Counted from the first letter of the stretch, positions 26,415 through 36,189 are shown. The stretch: 64,000 bases of DNA from UBA10649 sp963793105 (GCA_963793105.1 CAWBZB010000006.1:62001-126000), one strand, 5' to 3'. A program made the numbers and translations. The notes: generated from the sequence alone by a model not told the origin.

Positions 26415-27895
26415 GTCTGCGCTCCGCGCGCGCCACTCGCGGGCTCAGTGAAGCCTGGCAGCGCCCGAACCGCCTCGGCAAACAGTCGCCCCCGCTCGGT
26501 GTAGTCGCGGAACATGTCCCAGGAAGCACAACCCGGGGCGAGGAGAACGGTGTCTCCCGGACTTGCGAGCGATGCGGCGTGCTGGACCACGTCGACCATG
26601 GCCCCAGTCTCGACGTTGTCGACCGTGATGACCGGCACATCCGCTGCGTGTCGGGCGAGCGCGTCCGCGATGCGGGCTCGATCGACTCCCAGCAGGACGA
26701 CACCGCGCAACCGCGGGCCCGCCGATCGGATCAGGTCATCGAACTCCTGGCCCTTCGCCATGCCGCCGGCGATCCAGACGACCGGCTCGTAGGCAGACAG
26801 CGACGTCTGCGCAGCATGGGTGTTCGTGGCCTTCGAGTCATCGACGTACGCGACGCCGTGCGCCGTTCCGACCGTGGTGATCCGGTGGTCAGCGGGAACG
26901 AAGGAGGCCAGGCCATTCCTCACGGCCGCCGGGGGGACTCCGAAGGCACGTGCCATCGCCGCGGCAGCGAGCGCGTTCGCGACATTGTGCGGTGCCAGCG
27001 GATGAACGTCGTGGATCGATGCGAGCTCTCGGACCGACTCGGCCCGGTCAGGGTAGAAGGCCCGGTCAACGAGCAGGTCGTCAACCACTCCGACCATCGA
27101 CACGGCAGGGATCCCCAGCGTGAAGCCGATCGCGCGACAGCCCTCCACGACATCGGCGGCCTCCACCATGCGCAGGGTGGTCTCGTCCTGGACGTTGTAG
27201 ACCGCCGCTTCCTGAGTGCGCTCGTACACCTTGGCCTTCGCCGCGATGTACGCCTCCATCGAACCGAAGTGATCGATGTGGTCGTCTGCGATGTTGAGGC
27301 ACACCGATGCCACCGGGCTGACCGTGTGGACGAACGGCAGTTGGGGCGCCCCCACCTCGATCGCGATGACGTCGAGCTCGTCGTGCATCACGACGTCGAC
27401 GAGCGAGTGACCGATGTTGCCGGCACTCATCGTTCGATAGCCGGCCGCACGAAGCATCGACTCGAGCATCAGCGTCGTCGTCGTCTTCCCGTTGGTGCCC
27501 GTGACGCACAGCCACGCCGCTGCAGTGTCGGGGTCCCGAAGCCGCCAGGCCAACTCGAGCTCGCCCCAGACCGGGATCCGCCGCTCCAGCGCATCCACGA
27601 TGACCGGTGCCGATGGTCGCAGTCCGGGAGACACCACCAGGAGCTCGGTACCGTCCGGAGCGGCCCCCTCATGCCCGAGCAGGACGCGGACGCCGAGCAT
27701 CTCCAGGATCTGCGATCGCTCTCGCTGCTGCGCGCCGTCTCCGGAGTCGATCACCGTGACTCGAGCGCCCAGCTGCATCAGAGCGTCGGCGCATGCGAAC
27801 CCGGCGATACCGATCCCGGCCACCGTCACGGACCAGTCCGACCAGCGAGACATCCGATGCAGATCGCCGGCGCCCCCTGCCGCGTCGGGGCTCAC
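26411..27895 (-). CDS. murD: UDP-MurNAc-L-Ala:D-glutamate ligase (MurD)
   Basis: MurD adds D-Glu to UDP-MurNAc-L-Ala in the cytoplasm. The 494-aa protein has the Mur ligase ATP loop CVTGTNGKTTTTLML, the NIADDHIDHFGSMEAY motif and YVDDSKATNTHAAQTSL of the C-terminal domain. The GTG at 27895 overlaps the mraY stop (GTGA) and adds about 14 residues to a more usual start at MSRWSDWSVTVAG; either could be used. Confidence 0.95.
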   Translation of the reverse strand: MSPDAAGGAGDLHRMSRWSDWSVTVAGIGIAGFACADALMQLGARVTVIDSGDGAQQRERSQILEMLGVRVLLGHEGAAPDGTELLVVSPGLRPSAPVIVDALERRIPVWGELELAWRLRDPDTAAAWLCVTGTNGKTTTTLMLESMLRAAGYRTMSAGNIGHSLVDVVMHDELDVIAIEVGAPQLPFVHTVSPVASVCLNIADDHIDHFGSMEAYIAAKAKVYERTQEAAVYNVQDETTLRMVEAADVVEGCRAIGFTLGIPAVSMVGVVDDLLVDRAFYPDRAESVRELASIHDVHPLAPHNVANALAAAAMARAFGVPPAAVRNGLASFVPADHRITTVGTAHGVAYVDDSKATNTHAAQTSLSAYEPVVWIAGGMAKGQEFDDLIRSAGPRLRGVVLLGVDRARIADALARHAADVPVITVDNVETGAMVDVVQHAASLASPGDTVLLAPGCASWDMFRDYTERGRLFAEAVRALPGFTEPASGARGAQT

Positions 27896-28959
27896 GCTCG
27901 AACCCACTCGGCGTAGAAGAGGGTCAGGCCCGCGCCGATGCACAGCCCTTGGACGATCCAGAAGCGGACGACGATCTGGATCTCAGGCCACCCAAGCATC
28001 TCGAAGTGATGATGCAGCGGGGCCATGCGGAACACCCGTTTGCCGGTCAGCTTGAACGAGCCCACCTGGAGGATCACGGAGACGGTGGTGATCAGGAAGA
28101 GCCCGGCGATCAGCGGGAGGAGCAGCTCGGTTCGCGTGAAAACGGCGAGACCCGCGATGCCGCCGCCCAGGGCCAGCGATCCGGTGTCGCCCATGAAGAT
28201 GCGGGCCGGGGCAGTGTTCCACCACAGGAAGCCGAATGTCGCTCCAGCAGCGGAGGCCGCGACGATAGCCAGGTCGATCGGATTCACGGTGTCGTAGCAG
28301 GTCGACGTCTGCTCGAAGAAGCAGCTCTGTCCGTACTGCCAGATACTGATGAGGACGTAGGCCAGGAACGATGCGAACGCGGCTCCGGTGGCGAGTCCGT
28401 CGAGCCCGTCGGTGAGGTTCACCCCGTTCGTGGTCGCGGTGATGAGGAACCAGATCCACAGCAGGAACAGCCCCATGGGCAGGACGATGGGCGTGTCCCG
28501 AAGGAACGAGATCGCCATCGACGCGGGCGAGATCCCCTCCGCGTTCGGGAACTGGACGGCCAAGTAGGCGAAGGAGAACGCCACCAGTGCCTGGCCCACC
28601 AGCTTGGTTCGTGCACGTAGACCGGTGCTGCGCTGCTTGAAGATCTTCAGGTAGTCGTCCGCGACGCCGACGGCTCCGAGACCGACCATCAGGTAGAGGA
28701 TGAGCAGGCCCGAGGCGGTGAGCGGACGCCACACCACGAGATGGGTGAGGAAGTAGCCGGCGAGAACGCCCACCAGGATGGCCGCGCCGCCCATCGACGG
28801 AGTCCCACGCTTGCTCTCGTGATCGGGGTAGGTCTCGCCGTCCGTGGAGACGCGGATCGCCTGCGCGTAGCCGTGACGCGCCAGGATCCGGATCAGCAGC
28901 GGTGTCCCGATCAGCGACACGATCGCAGCGATTGCGGCAGCGATGACGACCAGTCTCAC
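27892..28959 (-). CDS. mraY: Phospho-MurNAc-pentapeptide transferase (MraY)
   Basis: MraY links UDP-MurNAc-pentapeptide to undecaprenyl phosphate, making lipid I. The 355-aa protein has about ten transmembrane helices and the family motifs GTPSMGGAAI, VGVADDYLKIFKQR with the magnesium-binding Asp pair, NLTDGLDGLATG, GDTGSLALGG, and PLHHHFEMLGWPE with the histidine cluster. It overlaps murF upstream and murD downstream by 4 bp. Confidence 0.97.
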   Translation of the reverse strand: MRLVVIAAAIAAIVSLIGTPLLIRILARHGYAQAIRVSTDGETYPDHESKRGTPSMGGAAILVGVLAGYFLTHLVVWRPLTASGLLILYLMVGLGAVGVADDYLKIFKQRSTGLRARTKLVGQALVAFSFAYLAVQFPNAEGISPASMAISFLRDTPIVLPMGLFLLWIWFLITATTNGVNLTDGLDGLATGAAFASFLAYVLISIWQYGQSCFFEQTSTCYDTVNPIDLAIVAASAAGATFGFLWWNTAPARIFMGDTGSLALGGGIAGLAVFTRTELLLPLIAGLFLITTVSVILQVGSFKLTGKRVFRMAPLHHHFEMLGWPEIQIVVRFWIVQGLCIGAGLTLFYAEWVRA

Positions 28960-30368
28960 GAGGCAGCCCCCCCATCGGCGAGGAGTGCCTCAGCGATCCG
29001 TTCCAGTCCCTCGCTGCGCGACGCCTTGACCAGGACGACATCATCGGGCTCGACCTGGGCAAGCAGCAGCTCGATCGCCGCGCGCACGTCGGGCACGTGG
29101 ATGGACTCCTCGCCCCAGGATCCCTCGTTGCTCGCCGCGAGGTGCATGATCCGGGTCCCCTGCCCGACGCAGACGAGGCGCGAGATGTCCAGACGCACCG
29201 CCAGCCGCCCGATGGCATCGTGTTCCTCGCGCGATGACTCGCCCAGCTCGAGCATCTCCCCGAGCACGGCCCAGGTCCGACGCCCCGCGGCCATCGCGGC
29301 CAGCGTCTTGAGGGCCGCCCGCATGGACTCCGGATTCGCGTTGTAGGCGTCATTGACCACCGTGAAGCCGCCAGGCGCCACGGCGACCTCCATGCGCCAC
29401 CGACTCACGGGCGCCGCCCTACGCAGCCCATCGACGACCTGCACCAGCGAGGCTCCGACACTGAGGGCGACGGCCGCCGCCGCAAGGGCATTCGACACAT
29501 AGTGCTCTCCGCTGAACTGCAGCGAGACGGGCAGGGATGTCGAGTTCGCAGCGTCGGTGAGGGTGAAGGTAGGGCGGGCCGCCGCGTCCAGGTGCACGTC
29601 CGTCGCGCGGACATCGGCACCCGCTGTCTCGCCGAACGTCACGACGCGAGCAGAGGTCTGGTCTGCAATCGCTCGCACCAGCTGATCGTCCGCGTTCAGC
29701 ACGGCCACTCCCGTCGGTGGGAGCGCTCGAACCAGTTCCGCCTTCGCCTCGGCGATGGCCTCGCGGGAGCCGAGCATGCCCAGATGAGCGGATCCGACGT
29801 TGACGATGACACCCACGTCCGGTCGGGCGATCTCCGCGAGGTAGGCAATGTGCCCCCGCCCGCGCATGCCCATCTCGAGCACGAGGAAGCGGGTGTTCTC
29901 GTCGGCGGCGAGGACGGTCAGGGGCAGGCCGACCTCAGTGTTGAACGACCCGACGGCCGACACCGTGCTGCCGACCCCGGACAGGACGTCGGCGACCAGG
30001 TCCTTCGTACTCGTCTTGCCGCTTGAGCCAGTGATGCCAACCACGGTGCACGCCAGCAGGTTCGAGCGCACCCAGGCCGCGAGTCGGCCCAGCGCCGCGA
30101 CGGGGTCATCGACGACGATGCCGGGAAGCGCCGCGCCGTATGGGTCCACGAGGGCTCGATCGGCAAGCACCACGGCCGCGCCGTCCGCGCACGCAGCGGC
30201 CGCGTACTCGGCTCCGTCAACACGCTCCCCCCGGATTGCGACGAACATGCAGCCGGGTGTCACGGCCCGGGAGTCGGCCACCACCGAGGTGACCACCGCA
30301 CCATCGGCCGCGCCGACAACGGTCCCCGAGACGACGTCGGCGATCTCGCTCACCGTCAGCGGGATCAT
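28956..30368 (-). CDS. murF: UDP-MurNAc-tripeptide:D-Ala-D-Ala ligase (MurF)
   Basis: MurF adds the D-Ala-D-Ala dipeptide, completing UDP-MurNAc-pentapeptide. The 470-aa protein shows the ATP loop VVGITGSSGKTSTKDLV, the EMGMRGRGHIAYLAEIARPD motif, IVNVGSAHLGMLGSREA and the VVNDAYNANPESMRAAL signature. It is in the standard murE-murF-mraY order with 4-bp overlaps. Confidence 0.96.
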   Translation of the reverse strand: MIPLTVSEIADVVSGTVVGAADGAVVTSVVADSRAVTPGCMFVAIRGERVDGAEYAAAACADGAAVVLADRALVDPYGAALPGIVVDDPVAALGRLAAWVRSNLLACTVVGITGSSGKTSTKDLVADVLSGVGSTVSAVGSFNTEVGLPLTVLAADENTRFLVLEMGMRGRGHIAYLAEIARPDVGVIVNVGSAHLGMLGSREAIAEAKAELVRALPPTGVAVLNADDQLVRAIADQTSARVVTFGETAGADVRATDVHLDAAARPTFTLTDAANSTSLPVSLQFSGEHYVSNALAAAAVALSVGASLVQVVDGLRRAAPVSRWRMEVAVAPGGFTVVNDAYNANPESMRAALKTLAAMAAGRRTWAVLGEMLELGESSREEHDAIGRLAVRLDISRLVCVGQGTRIMHLAASNEGSWGEESIHVPDVRAAIELLLAQVEPDDVVLVKASRSEGLERIAEALLADGGAAS

Positions 30369-31861
30369 GCGCTGGTCCTGCTCTCGAGGGCGGAGAGCAG
30401 GACCGCGGAGTCGTCGAAAGGCGTCACGACGCCCGCCGTCTCCTGGCCCTTCTCGTGCCCCTTGCCCAGCACCAGCACCACGTCTCCCGCCTCGGCCGCG
30501 TCCACCGCCACCGTAATGGCCTGCCTGCGGTCGCCCACCTCCCGGATGTCCGCACGTTCCTGCGGCGCCACCTCCCAGGCACCCTCAAGAATCGCCCGCC
30601 GGATCTGCGCGGGGTCCTCTGAACGTGGATTGTCGTCGGTGATCACAAGGACGTCAGCGAGGCGCGCCGCCGTGCTGCCCATGAGTGCGCGCTTGCCGCG
30701 ATCTCGATCGCCACCGGCACCGAGAACGGCCACGATGCGTGCGGCCGTGCCTTCGCGAGCAGCCATGAGGACACGGGCAATGGCGTCGGGTGAGTGCGCG
30801 TAGTCGACGATGCCTCGGATTCCCGCTCGCTCGCCGACCACCTCCATGCGTCCGGGCACGATCGCGCCGGCGATACCTGCGACCGCCGTCTCCGCGGACA
30901 CTCCGGCCAGCCTCAGGATGGCGAAGGCGCAGACGGCATTGGCGACGTTGAACGCTCCCGGCATGGGAACGACGAAGGGATGCACCTGCCCGTCGATGTC
31001 GACGATGCCGAGCCCCCCACCCCGTCGCACGGCATGCCAGTCGGCTCGCGCATCGAGCAGAGACCATGTCTGCACGGGGATCGTCGCTCGCTCCACAAGA
31101 CGGCGTCCCCACGAGTCATCGGTCCCCACCACCCCACGCACGGCGTGCTCAGGTGTGAACAGGCGAGCCTTGGCGTCGAAGTACTCCTCCATCGACCCGT
31201 GGTAGTCGAGGTGGTCCTGGGACAGGTTCGTGAAGGCAGCAACGTCGAACCGGACCGCGTTCACACGCGCCTCCTCGATCGCGATGCTGCTCACCTCCAT
31301 GACGACGGATTCGATCTCCGCATCGCGCATGACCCCGAGGATCGCGTGCAGCTCCGATGCCTCCGGCGTGGTGCGCTCGCCTGCATAGGAGACCCCGTCG
31401 ATCTGCACTCCGATCGTGCCGATGAACCCCGTGGAGCGGCCAGCGACTCGCAGTCCCGACTGGACCATGCTCGCCACAGTCGTCTTCCCGTTCGTGCCCG
31501 TGACTGCGATCAGCTGCATTGCCTCGGCCGGGTTCCCGTACACGCGCGCGGACACCGATCCCAGGGCATCGCGTGGACGATCCACCACCACCACCGGGAC
31601 ACCCGCCCCGACGCAGTCCACCGCCCCTGCCGCGTCCGTGAGAATGGCGACGGCCCCTGCCGCGGCGGCAGCAGCAGCGAAACGGGCACCATGGGTCACG
31701 TGACCTGGTAGCGCCGCATACAGGTCACCATGCTGGACGAGGCGCGAGTCGAGGCATACGCCGCTGACCATGAGATCCCCCGGCACCTCAGCCGCGGCAG
31801 CGGCCGGGATGACGTCGACCAGTCGGACTGGCCGCGGGACAGGCCTCATCACGGACGGCAT
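30365..31861 (-). CDS. murE: UDP-MurNAc-L-Ala-D-Glu:diaminopimelate ligase (MurE)
   Basis: MurE adds the third stem-peptide residue. The 498-aa protein has the ATP loop AVTGTNGKTTVASM, the TNLSQDHLDYHGSMEEYF motif, and DDNPRSEDP, whose DNPR marks a diaminopimelate-type rather than lysine-type enzyme. The peptidoglycan of this organism therefore probably contains DAP. The stop overlaps the murF start, and ftsI ends 4 bp upstream of the ATG. Confidence 0.96.
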   Translation of the reverse strand: MPSVMRPVPRPVRLVDVIPAAAAAEVPGDLMVSGVCLDSRLVQHGDLYAALPGHVTHGARFAAAAAAAGAVAILTDAAGAVDCVGAGVPVVVVDRPRDALGSVSARVYGNPAEAMQLIAVTGTNGKTTVASMVQSGLRVAGRSTGFIGTIGVQIDGVSYAGERTTPEASELHAILGVMRDAEIESVVMEVSSIAIEEARVNAVRFDVAAFTNLSQDHLDYHGSMEEYFDAKARLFTPEHAVRGVVGTDDSWGRRLVERATIPVQTWSLLDARADWHAVRRGGGLGIVDIDGQVHPFVVPMPGAFNVANAVCAFAILRLAGVSAETAVAGIAGAIVPGRMEVVGERAGIRGIVDYAHSPDAIARVLMAAREGTAARIVAVLGAGGDRDRGKRALMGSTAARLADVLVITDDNPRSEDPAQIRRAILEGAWEVAPQERADIREVGDRRQAITVAVDAAEAGDVVLVLGKGHEKGQETAGVVTPFDDSAVLLSALESRTSA

Positions 31862-31865
31862 CGCG

Positions 31866-33668
31866 CTACCCGCCGAAGGTGAGCGGCAGCCGCGGAGCGT
31901 CCGTTCCCGTGGGCGGGATCTGTCGGGCCTGCAAGGCGTACGTCATGACGCGCTTGAAGACCGGGCCGCCCAGTTCGCCGCCATAGCGACCGGCCCGGGG
32001 ATTGAAGATCGAGACCGCGACGACCAGCTCGGGATCGTCGGCCGGCGCCAATCCGATGAAGGAGGCGATGACCCCGCTGTAGCAGCGGCACTTCTCGTTG
32101 TAGGCCTGGGCCGTGCCGGTCTTGCCGCCCACCCGGTATCCGGGAATGGCTGCCATCGGCGCCGTTCCCCCCTCGCCGACGACCGCCTCGAGCATGGCAC
32201 GCACCTGCTTGGCTGTGGCGGCGCTCACGACCCGCGTGCGCTTCGGCTCGGGCGCAGCCTCGACGGTTCCGTCACCCCGCACCACCTCGGCGACGAGGCT
32301 CGGCTCGATCCGCACGCCGTCGTTCGCGATGGTGGCGAACACGCTGGCCGACTGGACCGCATTGACGCTGAGCCCCTGGCCGAAGGCGATGGTCGGGAAG
32401 GAGGTCTTGGACCAGTCCGAGGGGGGAGGCACATAGCCCTGCTGCTCGCCCGGGAAGTCGAGTCCGGTCGGCTCGCCGATACCGAACTTCTTCAGGTACT
32501 TGTGCAGCTTCTTCCCGCCGATGCGCTCCGCGGCGAGAATCGTCCCGATGTTGCTGGACTTGGCCATGATCCCGGCCAGGGTCAGTTTCAGGGTGCCGTG
32601 CGGGGTGTGGTCGCGGAAGGTCTTCCCCCCGCGGTCCAGGCCACCGGGGACGGTGAAGGCTGAGTAGGGGTTCGCCTTGCCCTCGTTCACGACAGCGGCC
32701 AGCGTCATGAGCTTGCTGGTCGAACCCGGCTCGAACACGTTGGTGAGGGCACGGTTGCCCCGATTGGCGTCGGTCGCCGATGCCGCCATGTTCGGGTCGA
32801 ACGTGGGCGCGGTGGCCAGCGCGAGGACCTGCCCCGTCTTCGCGTCCATCACGACCAGCGTGCCGCTGTCGGCCCGCGCCTGAGCCACTTTCTGGGCGAT
32901 CGCCTGCTGGGCGACGTACTGGATGTCGCGATCGATCGTGAGGCGTACCGTGGTGCCCGCCTCCGCGGCAGTCACGGAGTTGGCACCGGTCGGGATGACC
33001 TTGCCGCCCGGTCCTCGCTCGTAGGTCTGGGAGCCAGCGGTGCCGGCCAGTTGAGCCTGGTAGGCGAACTCCATTCCGCCGAGCCCCTTGCCCTCGGCGC
33101 CGACGAACCCGACCACATTCGCCGCGAGGTCACCGGCCGGGTACACCCGCCGCGCGGCCGGCTCGCTGAAGATCCCCGGCAGGCGCAACTCCGAGATGCG
33201 GTCCCAGGTCTCGGGCGTGAGCCCCTTGGCGAGGTATACGAAACGCCGGTCACCGGTGAGCCGCGTCGCCAGGACGTCGGCATCGGCGCCAAGGATCGGA
33301 CTCAGCTGGGCGCCCACGTATGCCGGATCGGTCACGAGCGTCTGGTCCGCCGTGAGATTGCGCGCCTCCATCGTGATGGCCAGCGGCTGCCCGCCGCTGT
33401 CCAGGATCGATCCTCGCTGAGCCGGGATCTCCAGAGTGCGCAGTCTCTGGTCGAGTGCGGCGGAGGCGAGGGACTCCCCCCGGACGGCCTGCAACTCCAC
33501 CAGTCGTCCGCCGAAGACCGTGAGGATCAGGGCGGTCGCGATCAGCAGGATCGTCCCGCGCTTGCGCGGGTCGGCGAGCGTGATGAACGAACGAGCAGAG
33601 CCCCGTCCCGCAACCCCTCGGGTGGGGGTGCCGGGCCGGGGCCGGGAGCGAGTGGCGCTGGTGCTCAT
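31866..33668 (-). CDS. ftsI: Septal penicillin-binding protein FtsI (PBP3, class B)
   Basis: FtsI cross-links septal peptidoglycan as partner of FtsW. The 600-aa protein has a basic cytoplasmic tail, one transmembrane segment (ILLIATALILTVFGGRLVEL, near residues 40-60) and a PBP dimerisation domain (QRGSILDSGGQPLA). The transpeptidase domain has catalytic Ser in EPGSTSKLM, SxN as SSN in MAKSSNIG, and KTG in VGGKTGTAQAY. All active-site motifs are intact. Confidence 0.96.
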   Translation of the reverse strand: MSTSATRSRPRPGTPTRGVAGRGSARSFITLADPRKRGTILLIATALILTVFGGRLVELQAVRGESLASAALDQRLRTLEIPAQRGSILDSGGQPLAITMEARNLTADQTLVTDPAYVGAQLSPILGADADVLATRLTGDRRFVYLAKGLTPETWDRISELRLPGIFSEPAARRVYPAGDLAANVVGFVGAEGKGLGGMEFAYQAQLAGTAGSQTYERGPGGKVIPTGANSVTAAEAGTTVRLTIDRDIQYVAQQAIAQKVAQARADSGTLVVMDAKTGQVLALATAPTFDPNMAASATDANRGNRALTNVFEPGSTSKLMTLAAVVNEGKANPYSAFTVPGGLDRGGKTFRDHTPHGTLKLTLAGIMAKSSNIGTILAAERIGGKKLHKYLKKFGIGEPTGLDFPGEQQGYVPPPSDWSKTSFPTIAFGQGLSVNAVQSASVFATIANDGVRIEPSLVAEVVRGDGTVEAAPEPKRTRVVSAATAKQVRAMLEAVVGEGGTAPMAAIPGYRVGGKTGTAQAYNEKCRCYSGVIASFIGLAPADDPELVVAVSIFNPRAGRYGGELGGPVFKRVMTYALQARQIPPTGTDAPRLPLTFGG

Positions 33669-33720
33669 CTACGCGGTCCGCGTCGCGCGAGCCAGTCCGG
33701 CGGCGCGTGCTCGGTCCCCA

Positions 33721-34434
33721 TCACGGCACCGGTACAGCAACGAGTCCGGAGTCCTCCGTGGAGAGCTCGCCGGTCAAGTCGATGAGGGTCGCGTCCTCCC
33801 ACAGGTTGTTCTCTGCATTCGGGTTCTTCGGCTTCTTGGCTGCCTTGGCGGTGGCGGCCTTCGCAGCAGCTTCGGCCTGGGCCGCCGCCGCATCCGCAGC
33901 AGCGGGGTCATAGTCCGGACCGGGCGCGATCGGCAGGTCGGTCCCGACCGAGGCATTGTCCACCGCCTCCGCCGCGGTGGCATCTGCCGGAGTCAGGAGT
34001 CGGGGGGTCGTGGACCTGGCCCCGCCGGCGGCCTTGGGCTTGCCCAGGACCTTGCCCCCGGGCAGGCGCAGGAACACCGGGTTCTCACTCGGCACCATGC
34101 CGAGTGCCCGAGCCTTCTGCTCCAAGGACTCCGGAGCGGCCGCGGCCGCAACGACCTCCGACAGGGTCTGCTCCTGCTGGACCAGCGTGGCGCGCTCCGC
34201 CTGCAGCTCGCTGACGGTGAAGGCGCCCTGCGCCAAGGAGGTGTTGATGACGAGGATCACGACCATCCCCACGACCAGGAGAGCGGTGACCACGAGGGCG
34301 AACACGCCGCGGCTGGCGCGCTCGGGTCGCAGCGGCGAGACCATGCGCAAGTGGGGTCGCGAGGCCCGCAGCCCGCGCGCACCGCGAGTCGCGTACTCGG
34401 TTCCGCTGCTGCTGCCGATCTCGGCGGGGGCCAC
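33721..34434 (-). CDS. ftsL: Cell division protein FtsL-like (bitopic, coiled-coil)
   Basis: The 237-aa protein has one transmembrane helix (GVFALVVTALLVVGMVVILV, near residues 43-62) and a short extracytoplasmic leucine-zipper-like coil (VSELQAERATLVQQEQTLSE). An ALGMVPSENPVFLRL motif typical of the FtsL/FtsB class follows, then a long Ala/Lys-rich tail. It sits between rsmH and ftsI, the ftsL position. GTG 34434 is the in-frame start, but an ATG at 34486 one frame over overlaps the rsmH stop in ATGA. A one-base error near 34440 could make that the true start and add about 17 residues. Confidence 0.85.
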   Translation of the reverse strand: MAPAEIGSSSGTEYATRGARGLRASRPHLRMVSPLRPERASRGVFALVVTALLVVGMVVILVINTSLAQGAFTVSELQAERATLVQQEQTLSEVVAAAAAPESLEQKARALGMVPSENPVFLRLPGGKVLGKPKAAGGARSTTPRLLTPADATAAEAVDNASVGTDLPIAPGPDYDPAAADAAAAQAEAAAKAATAKAAKKPKNPNAENNLWEDATLIDLTGELSTEDSGLVAVPVP

Positions 34435-34482
34435 GACTCGCGTCGGGATCGACCGGTGGCTCGTGCTTGTGCGCGGCCGCGC

Positions 34483-35439
34483 TCATGCCGCCACCGCCAG
34501 CCGCTCGGCGGCACGGACCTTCACGGACGCCGCACGCGGGTTGGCCGCGACTTCGGCGGCGTCGGCGACCTCGGCGCCACGGGTGAGCAGGCGCAGCCAC
34601 GGCTTCATGGAGTCGGGCACGACGGGGAGGCCGACCGGTACGTCCGGGTGGGCGCCTACCGCCAGCGCCCGCTTGACGATGCGGTCCTCCAGCGAGTGAT
34701 AGGACATGACCACGATGCGCCCGCCGACCGCGAGGCTGTCGAGCGCCGCGGGGATGGCCCGCCGAAGAACGTCCAGTTCGCCGTTGACCTCGATGCGAAG
34801 GGCCTGGAAGGTGCGCTTGGCCGGGTTGCCGCCGGTGCGTCGGGCCGGGGCTGGGATGGCATGGCGGATCAGGTCCACGAGGCGCGCGGAGGTGGTGAAG
34901 GGCGCCACCTTGCGCTCCACCACGACGCGGGCGGCGATGCGGGAGGCGAACTTCTCCTCGCCGTACTGCCGCAGGATGCGCGCGAGTTCCGATGCGGGGT
35001 AGCTGTTCAGGACGTCGGCCGCGGTGATTCCGGACGTGGGGTCCATGCGCATGTCGAGAGGGGCGTCCTGGGCATACGCGAAACCGCGGTCGGCCTCGTC
35101 CAGCTGCATGGACGAGACCCCGAGGTCGAACAGGATGCCCTGCACCTGCGTGTAGCCGAGTTCCGCGAGCACCTCCGGCAGCTCGTCGTAGACCGCATGC
35201 ACCAGGGTCACGCGCTCCCCGAACGGCGAGAGTCGCTCGCCGGACAGTCGCAGCGCCTCGGGGTCCCGGTCGAGGCCGATCAGTCGCACCTCGGGGAAGG
35301 ATGAGAGGACGTGCTCGGCGTGCCCGCCCAGGCCGATGGTGGCGTCGACCAGCACGGCGCCCGGCACCTCAAGGGCGGGCGCGAGCAGGGCGATCACGCG
35401 GTCCCGCAGGACCGGAACGTGACGGGTCGACGTTGACAT
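34483..35439 (-). CDS. rsmH: 16S rRNA (cytosine-N4)-methyltransferase RsmH (MraW)
   Basis: RsmH methylates N4 of C1402 in 16S rRNA using SAM. The 318-aa protein has the SAM-binding motif LVDATIGLGGHAEHVLS near residue 31, FDLGVSSMQLDEADRGF, and the C-terminal VVMSYHSLEDRIVKRAL. The ATG at 35439 begins 3 bp after the stop of a 43-codon ORF and is probably co-translated with it. Confidence 0.96.
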   Translation of the reverse strand: MSTSTRHVPVLRDRVIALLAPALEVPGAVLVDATIGLGGHAEHVLSSFPEVRLIGLDRDPEALRLSGERLSPFGERVTLVHAVYDELPEVLAELGYTQVQGILFDLGVSSMQLDEADRGFAYAQDAPLDMRMDPTSGITAADVLNSYPASELARILRQYGEEKFASRIAARVVVERKVAPFTTSARLVDLIRHAIPAPARRTGGNPAKRTFQALRIEVNGELDVLRRAIPAALDSLAVGGRIVVMSYHSLEDRIVKRALAVGAHPDVPVGLPVVPDSMKPWLRLLTRGAEVADAAEVAANPRAASVKVRAAERLAVAA

Positions 35440-35442
35440 GGT

Positions 35443-35574
35443 TCAGGCCCAGGCGTCCACGGCCGAGGCGAGCGCCACGAGCAGCCCGACGGTGAGGAGG
35501 ACGGCGACCCCGAGCACGCCGGTGGAGCGCAGGACACTGCGGACCGGCTGTTCAGGCTGGATCAGGGTGTTCAT
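35443..35574 (-). CDS. Small single-pass membrane protein (43 aa) between mraZ and rsmH
   Basis: A 43-residue frame starts at ATG 35574, 6 nt after the strong Shine-Dalgarno AAGGGGG, and stops 3 bp before the rsmH ATG. The N-terminal 19 residues are polar and basic (MNTLIQPEQPVRSVLRSTG), followed by one hydrophobic helix (VLGVAVLLTVGLLVALASAV) and the tail DAWA. Codons are strongly G/C-ending like the neighbours. It has the layout of a bitopic micro-protein with an inside N-terminus. I do not recognise a family. The 177 bp between it and mraZ (35575-35751) hold no further ORF I can support. Confidence 0.6.
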   Translation of the reverse strand: MNTLIQPEQPVRSVLRSTGVLGVAVLLTVGLLVALASAVDAWA

Positions 35575-35751
35575 CTGTCCCCCTTCGGGTGAAGGTCGCG
35601 GGTGGGTGGGATGAGGTGGATGGTGGCGCTGCGGCCGTGTGGCCAGGTCCCCGCCCGCTGTTTCCAGCGGGCCCTGGCGCCGGGGAAGGGGCGTCAGGAG
35701 CGATGCGAGGAGCGGGAGGAGACCTCACCGCGCGGTTCGAGCGCCATCGCG

Positions 35752-36189
35752 TCAGATTCCGGGGAACACCTCCTCGCTGAGACCCGAGAAGGCCTCCTCC
35801 TGCTCGGCGAGGTAGGCCGCCCACGTGGCGGCATCCCACAGCTCGGCGGTCGAGTTCTTGCCCACCACGACGACGTCGCGGACCAGGCCCGCGTACTCGC
35901 GCAGCGCCGGGGGCACCGTGATGCGGCCCTGGCGATCGGGGATCTCGTCTGAGGCCCCGGAGAACAGGACTCGCTGGTAGGCCTGCACCTTCGGGTCGGA
36001 GCGGGAGGCTTCGTCCACCCGCCGGGCGTAGGCGGCGAACTCCGCCGCCGGCCAGACCACGATCGAACGATCCTGACCCTTGGTGAGCACCAGTCCGCCG
36101 GCCAGCCCCTCGCGGAACTTGGCGGGGAGGACGAGGCGACCCTTGTCGTCCAGGCGGGGCGTATGCGTCCCCAGGAATCCCAGAAACAC
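35752..36189 (-). CDS. mraZ: Transcriptional regulator MraZ
   Basis: MraZ is an AbrB-like DNA-binding ring that represses its own dcw operon. The 145-aa protein has the two tandem swapped-hairpin motifs: FLGTHTPRLDDKGRLVLPAK and DRQGRITVPPALREYAGL. The family start is normally MFLG; here GTG 36189 gives VFLGFLGTHTP with GGGGAGG 8 nt upstream, so I chose it over GTG 36198, which overlaps the Shine-Dalgarno. Five matching operator boxes lie just upstream. Confidence 0.95.
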   Translation of the reverse strand: MFLGFLGTHTPRLDDKGRLVLPAKFREGLAGGLVLTKGQDRSIVVWPAAEFAAYARRVDEASRSDPKVQAYQRVLFSGASDEIPDRQGRITVPPALREYAGLVRDVVVVGKNSTAELWDAATWAAYLAEQEEAFSGLSEEVFPGI

